Below, one piece after another: positions 60,264 through 64,000 of a stretch of 64,000 nt of DNA. This stretch comes from Sphingosinicella soli (GTDB lineage Bacteria > Pseudomonadota > Alphaproteobacteria > Sphingomonadales > Sphingomonadaceae). The notes below the pieces were generated by a model. The model saw only the letters and a list, made by a program, of their open reading frames with translations. It was not told the DNA's origin and ran no database searches. The position numbers were made by a program, and so were the translations under genes. Location of the stretch: assembly GCF_014199685.1 (NCBI RefSeq), contig NZ_JACHNZ010000006.1, positions 37,556 through 101,555 on the forward strand, given 5' to 3'. How positions within the stretch are numbered: the stretch's first letter is position 1; each line of letters opens with the position of its first letter.

Positions 60264-61382
60264 CTATTCGGCGCGAACGCCGTGACCTTCCGCCAGATAG
60301 TCCGCCGACTGCATTTCCATCAGGCGTGAAACCGTCCGCTCGAACTCGAATGCGCTGTCCCCGGCGGGATAAAGTTCGGTCGGCGGCGCGTCCGCCCCCA
60401 TCAGCAGCTTTACCCGGTAATCGTAAAGCGCATCGACGAGCGCGATGAAGCGCGTCGCCTCGTTGCGCTTCTCCGGCCCCATCTTGGGCACGCCGACGAC
60501 GATCACCGTGTGATAGTGCCGCGCCACCGCCAGATAGTCGGCGGCGCCCCGCGCCTCCCCGCACAGCCGCTTGAACGAAAAGACAGCGACGCCTTTCAGC
60601 GATTTCGGCACGTGCAATGTGCGCCCGCCGCCGACGTCGAGCGTTTCGGTGGGCACATGCGCGCGGTCCTCGGGCGGATAGTCGGTCAAGCGGAAGAACG
60701 CCTCGGCAAGCGCCGCCGTCGTCTCCGGGCCGTTTGGAACATGGTACGTGGGCATGCCGGCGAGGCGGTCCATACGGTAATCGGTCGGGCCGTTGAGGCT
60801 GACGACATCCAGTTCACGCTCGATGAGCGCGATGAACGGCAGGAACAGATCGCGGCTGAGCCCGTCCTTGTAGAGGTCGCGCGGCGGCCGGTTCGAGGTG
60901 GCGACCACCGTAACACCGGCGCCGAGAATCGCCGTGAACAGCCGCGACAGGATCATCGCATCGGCGACGTTCGTCACCTGCAACTCGTCGAAGGCGAGCA
61001 GGCGCACGTCCCTCGCGATATCGTCGGCGACGCGCGCGATGGGGTCGTCGACGTTGCTTTCGCGCCATTTGTGCAGCGCGGCGTGAACCTCGATCATGAA
61101 GGCGTGGAAATGCACGCGCCGCTTCGGGATCGACGGCGCCGCTGTGTAGAACAGATCCATCAGCATGGACTTGCCGCGCCCCACCGCACCCCACATGTAG
61201 ATGCCGCGCGGAGACGTTTCATCGCCTTTGCCGAAAAGCCGCGACAGCAGCCCGCCGCGGGGCCGGACCTTGCGAAGCTCCGCTTCCAGCCGGCCGAGCC
61301 GCGCCGCCGCCGCCGCCTGATCGGGATCCGGCTTCAATTCGTTCGCCGCGACCAGCGCGCGGTACGCCTGCACGACACTCAA
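60264..61382 (-). CDS. zapE: cell division protein ZapE (AFG1-like ATPase)
   Basis: A 372-residue AAA-type ATPase of the AFG1/ZapE family, which tunes FtsZ ring stability. The Walker A motif is WGAVGRGKSMLMDLFY near 64-79 and Walker B is VRLLAFDELQVTNVADAM near 127. The start TTG overlaps the previous stop (TTGA); a GTG three codons later is the alternative and keeps the whole domain. It follows the thioesterase gene in the same operon and precedes mdh by 153 bases, a frequent order in sphingomonads. Confidence 0.92.
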   Translation of the reverse strand: MSVVQAYRALVAANELKPDPDQAAAAARLGRLEAELRKVRPRGGLLSRLFGKGDETSPRGIYMWGAVGRGKSMLMDLFYTAAPSIPKRRVHFHAFMIEVHAALHKWRESNVDDPIARVADDIARDVRLLAFDELQVTNVADAMILSRLFTAILGAGVTVVATSNRPPRDLYKDGLSRDLFLPFIALIERELDVVSLNGPTDYRMDRLAGMPTYHVPNGPETTAALAEAFFRLTDYPPEDRAHVPTETLDVGGGRTLHVPKSLKGVAVFSFKRLCGEARGAADYLAVARHYHTVIVVGVPKMGPEKRNEATRFIALVDALYDYRVKLLMGADAPPTELYPAGDSAFEFERTVSRLMEMQSADYLAEGHGVRAE

Positions 61383-61810
61383 CGCGGCGCCACCTTCCTC
61401 AGCACGCCGGAAAACGATGCGATGGGGCCGTTCTGTTCGACCATCCCGCGCAGGAACAGCAGCTTTCCAGTCTCGCGCGTCACCTCGCCGTGTGCGAAGA
61501 TCTCTTCGCCCGGCACGCCGCCGCCCAGGAATTCCGTGTTGCAGGTCAAGGTGACGGCGCGGTGCGTGACAAGGCGCGGTGACGCGATGGCGAACAGCGC
61601 CTGATCGATGAACGCCATGACATAACCCCCGTGCAGCCGGTCCTGCATATTGGTGTGCCGGCGTCCGGTTTCGGTGCGAACCTCGGTCGATCCGTCATCG
61701 CGCTGACGAAAGCAGATCGCCCCGATCAGGTCCGAGAACCGCCCCTCATCGGTCTGGCGCCAGCGCGTCCAGCCGGCGAGCGGCCCTTCGGCAATCTCTA
61801 TTGTGGGCAT
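61379..61810 (-). CDS. PaaI family hotdog thioesterase
   Basis: A 143-residue single-hotdog acyl-CoA thioesterase, substrate unknown. The fold core is visible in DRLHGGYVMAFIDQALFAIASPRL, followed by AVTLTCNTEFLGGGVPGEEIFAHGEV. It ends with the zapE TTG overlapping its stop, and it starts 10 bases after the ParA-like gene. It is a different member from the one at 26.1 kb (only general fold similarity). Confidence 0.9.
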   Translation of the reverse strand: MPTIEIAEGPLAGWTRWRQTDEGRFSDLIGAICFRQRDDGSTEVRTETGRRHTNMQDRLHGGYVMAFIDQALFAIASPRLVTHRAVTLTCNTEFLGGGVPGEEIFAHGEVTRETGKLLFLRGMVEQNGPIASFSGVLRKVAPR

Positions 61811-61820
61811 CGGGCGTGCG

Positions 61821-62570
61821 TCAGCCCTTTCGCGGCTGCCCCGGGCGGGTCAGCTTGCGCTCGATCGCCGTCACCAGCCTGCCGAACTCCGCCGTCTCGG
61901 GCGAATCAGGTGCGATCTCGGCGAGCGGCAGACAGTAGACCGCCATCTCCTCGACCTTGCTGGAATAGGGAATGGCGTGAACATCGGGGCAGGCTTCCAG
62001 CGTCTCGCGGTGCAGCGCGCGGCGTTTATCGACCATCGTGAATACCGGAAGCACCGGCGGCTGGCCCTTGTGATGCCGCGCCAGATGCTCGGCAAGCTGT
62101 TCGTTGGTGCGCGCCGAAAGCGGCGACATCGTCATCGGCTCGACGATGAGATCGGCAGCGCGGAACACCTGTTCGGCAAGCAGGCCGAAGCCCGGCGGGC
62201 AATCCAGCACGACACGATCATATTCACCCGCAATCGCCGCGAGACGCCTGGCGAGCAGCTTCGCACGCTGCGATTCAACGAGTTGAACATCGAGCTTTCG
62301 GAGCGATTCGTCCGCCGCCAGCACATCGAGACCCGGCCACTTGCTCGGTACGATGTAGGCCTCGATGTCGCCGCCGCCGGTTCCGGCGAACAGCTTGCGG
62401 GCCTTCTTGCTGGGTTCGACCTGCAAGAGATCCGAGGCCGCGCCCTGCGCGTCGAGATCCCACAGCAGCGTGCGCCGCTTGGCGCGGGTTGCAAGAAGAT
62501 GCGCGACGTTGACGGCCACCGAGGTTTTGCCGACACCGCCCTTGAGGCTGAAGACTGCTATGATTTTCAT
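61821..62570 (-). CDS. ParA/MinD-like ATPase
   Basis: A 249-residue deviant Walker ATPase. The deviant Walker A is FSLKGGVGKTSVAVN at the N-terminus and the hydrolysis region is VVLDCPPGFGLLAEQVFRAADLI. There is no ParB gene and no parS site was recognised here. Similar orphan ParA-like proteins position various cell components in alphaproteobacteria. ATG 62570 gives the family start MKIIAVF. It is divergent from the serine hydrolase gene across 84 bases. Confidence 0.9.
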   Translation of the reverse strand: MKIIAVFSLKGGVGKTSVAVNVAHLLATRAKRRTLLWDLDAQGAASDLLQVEPSKKARKLFAGTGGGDIEAYIVPSKWPGLDVLAADESLRKLDVQLVESQRAKLLARRLAAIAGEYDRVVLDCPPGFGLLAEQVFRAADLIVEPMTMSPLSARTNEQLAEHLARHHKGQPPVLPVFTMVDKRRALHRETLEACPDVHAIPYSSKVEEMAVYCLPLAEIAPDSPETAEFGRLVTAIERKLTRPGQPRKG

Positions 62571-62654
62571 GCTGCTCCGCCGTTGACGTGCTGTTTTTCC
62601 ATGCCACTCATGTGGCATTTGTAAGCCACCTAGCCAACAGGGGAATCGCCGCCG

Positions 62655-63917
62655 ATGTCAATGCAGCCCAGCTTCGACCGTCGCAGCCTCATCGGCGGAA
62701 TCGCCGCTTTCGGCGGTCTCGCCTTGCTTCCGGGCTGCACGGCCACGCCCGCTCGCGTTGAAACCGCTGCAGCGCCCGTGCGCTCCTGGACGGCACTGAA
62801 GGCGCTCGCCGACCGCTATGTGGCGCAGCGCAAGGTGGCAGGCATGATCATCGGCGTCGGCACGGGCGATGCGCCCGCCGTCTATACGGGCGCGGGCGCG
62901 CTCGGCTTGTTGCGCGACACACCGGTCGATGCCAAAAGCATCTGGCGCATTTATTCCATGACAAAGCCGGTTACCGGCGTGCTTGCCGCGCAGTTGATCA
63001 GCGAGGGCAAACTGGGCCTCGATCAGCCGATCGCCGAAATCATTCCCGCATTCAGGGCCATGAAAGTGGCAACCGATCCCGCACGCAGCCTGGAAGTGCG
63101 CGCCGCCAGCGGCCCTATCACGGTGCGCCATCTGCTGACACATACCGCCGGACTTACCTACCACTTCCAGCCGGGCGCCGTGGGCAAGGCCTATCGCCGG
63201 TTCGGCCTGATGCCGGGCACCCGCACAGTGGGCCGCGAGGCGGGCGACGGCGAATCGCCGGGCAGCCTGCAGGCGTTCGCAAACGCGGTCGCAGAGCTGC
63301 CCCTCGTCGCGGATCCCGGCACGACGTGGCATTATTCCATCGCGCTCGACGTGCTCGGCGCCGTTATCGAGAAGGCGGCGGGAAAGCCGTTCGAAACCGT
63401 GATGCAGGAACGCCTGCTGACGCCGCTCGCCATGCACGACACCGGCTTCGCGGTGCCCGCCGCCGCGATGAACCGCTTTGCCACCAATTATCTGCTGCAA
63501 AGCAACAATCTGGTGCCCATCGATACGCCGCCGAGAACCGAATATGCGGTCCCCGCGAGCTTTCCGGCGGGCGGTGGCGGGCTCGTTTCAACGGCGGCCG
63601 ATTACATGCGCTTCATGCGCATGGTCGCCAACGGCGGCCGGGACGGCACCGCGCAGATCATTTCCCCCGAAGCGGCGAAGCTCACGGTTTCGAACCTGCT
63701 TCCCGCGGGGGTCTTTTATGAAGGCAATCAAGGCTATGGAGCGGGCGGGCGCGTGGTGATAGCGCCCGGACCGGGGCTCATCCCCGGCAGCTACGGCTGG
63801 GGCGGCGCGGCGGGAACGCTCGCTTCGGCGCTGCCCGCGCAGAAACTCAGCATCGTGCTGATGACGCAGTACATGCCGCAACAGGCGTATCCGCTCGCCC
63901 AGGATCTAGGTGTTTAG
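62655..63917 (+). CDS. serine hydrolase, class C beta-lactamase/esterase fold
   Basis: A 420-residue exported enzyme. The N-terminus has a twin-arginine-like pair with a hydrophobic stretch (DRRSLIGGIAAFGGLALLPGC), and a lipobox-like Cys follows, so it may be a lipoprotein. The catalytic SxxK is YSMTKP near 104 and a YSI motif is in WHYSIALDVLG near 227. The closest theme is the EstB-like esterases rather than true beta-lactamases; substrate unknown. It follows AGGGGAA by about 9-12 bases. The 83 bases after the stop show no gene. Confidence 0.88.
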   Translation: MSMQPSFDRRSLIGGIAAFGGLALLPGCTATPARVETAAAPVRSWTALKALADRYVAQRKVAGMIIGVGTGDAPAVYTGAGALGLLRDTPVDAKSIWRIYSMTKPVTGVLAAQLISEGKLGLDQPIAEIIPAFRAMKVATDPARSLEVRAASGPITVRHLLTHTAGLTYHFQPGAVGKAYRRFGLMPGTRTVGREAGDGESPGSLQAFANAVAELPLVADPGTTWHYSIALDVLGAVIEKAAGKPFETVMQERLLTPLAMHDTGFAVPAAAMNRFATNYLLQSNNLVPIDTPPRTEYAVPASFPAGGGGLVSTAADYMRFMRMVANGGRDGTAQIISPEAAKLTVSNLLPAGVFYEGNQGYGAGGRVVIAPGPGLIPGSYGWGGAAGTLASALPAQKLSIVLMTQYMPQQAYPLAQDLGV

Positions 63918-64000
63918 TCCCTCGTTTTGATGGTGCGGTTCTCTGATAAACCGTTTTGGCTGCTCGGACCATATTTTGCAGACATATTCATATGGGGTGA

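Noticed and set aside
61821..62570. A chromosome-partition parAB locus
   Set aside because: The ParA-like protein has no ParB next to it, and no parS or origin-type sequence was seen. It is treated as an orphan ATPase.

Overview
The window looks like a piece of a high-GC alphaproteobacterial chromosome, most likely order Sphingomonadales. Supporting signs are a C4-pathway 5-aminolevulinate synthase (hemA), a gene order of malate dehydrogenase, succinyl-CoA ligase, 2-oxoglutarate dehydrogenase E1/E2 and dihydrolipoyl dehydrogenase, a two-gene cobalamin methionine synthase, a Bpt leucyltransferase, and short foldback repeats of the kind common between sphingomonad genes. The order-level placement is an inference. 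No rRNA, tRNA, CRISPR array, insertion sequence or prophage was recognised, so this is mostly core chromosome with small accessory islands.

Layout. 1-8.1 kb: end of a membrane protein, a GNAT acetyltransferase, a glutathione S-transferase, then a minus-strand beta-oxidation operon (MerR regulator, acyl-CoA dehydrogenase, thiolase, FadB-like protein). A perfect 22-bp palindrome in front of the regulator overlaps the 3' end of hisI. Two foldback repeats lie between the operon's genes. 8.1-15.9 kb: MscS-type channel, purF, a short-chain dehydrogenase, a secreted CocE-type hydrolase, and a GAF-PAS-GGDEF-EAL protein. 15.9-19.2 kb: a two-lobed TbpB-like lipoprotein next to a Slam-like outer-membrane protein, the most interesting accessory pair. 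19.2-29 kb: DUF983, def, patatin, hemA, a toroid-fold protein with an ATP-grasp enzyme, a 3-hydroxyisobutyryl-CoA hydrolase-like protein, a thioesterase, mazEF, murI, and a MOSC protein. 28.6-38.7 kb: hemB with a spermidine-synthase-like membrane protein, an amidohydrolase, a 3-hydroxyisobutyrate dehydrogenase-like protein, then threonine ammonia-lyase, a second ATP-grasp, a MotB-like protein, Bpt, and a tiny calcium-repeat protein.

38.7-44.3 kb is a tightly coupled methionine-cycle operon (SahR-like regulator, metF, and metH in two parts) with a perfect operator palindrome over its promoter. 44.3-50.5 kb: MlaA lipoprotein, an Ala/Asp-rich small lipoprotein, groESL with a CIRCE operator, and sppA. 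50.5-62.6 kb: the TCA block lpd / sucB-sucA / sucD-sucC / mdh, broken by a plus-strand 2-oxoglutarate oxygenase-like gene, followed upstream by zapE, a thioesterase and a ParA-like ATPase. The window ends with a beta-lactamase-fold serine hydrolase.

Together the genes cover fatty-acid and branched-chain acyl-CoA breakdown feeding the TCA cycle, haem synthesis, and the methionine/SAM cycle. They also include envelope functions: lipid asymmetry, surface lipoprotein export, peptidoglycan precursor supply and signal-peptide removal. Several regulators can be read with their DNA sites: MerR, SahR, HrcA/CIRCE, probable MazE, and a possible Fur box.
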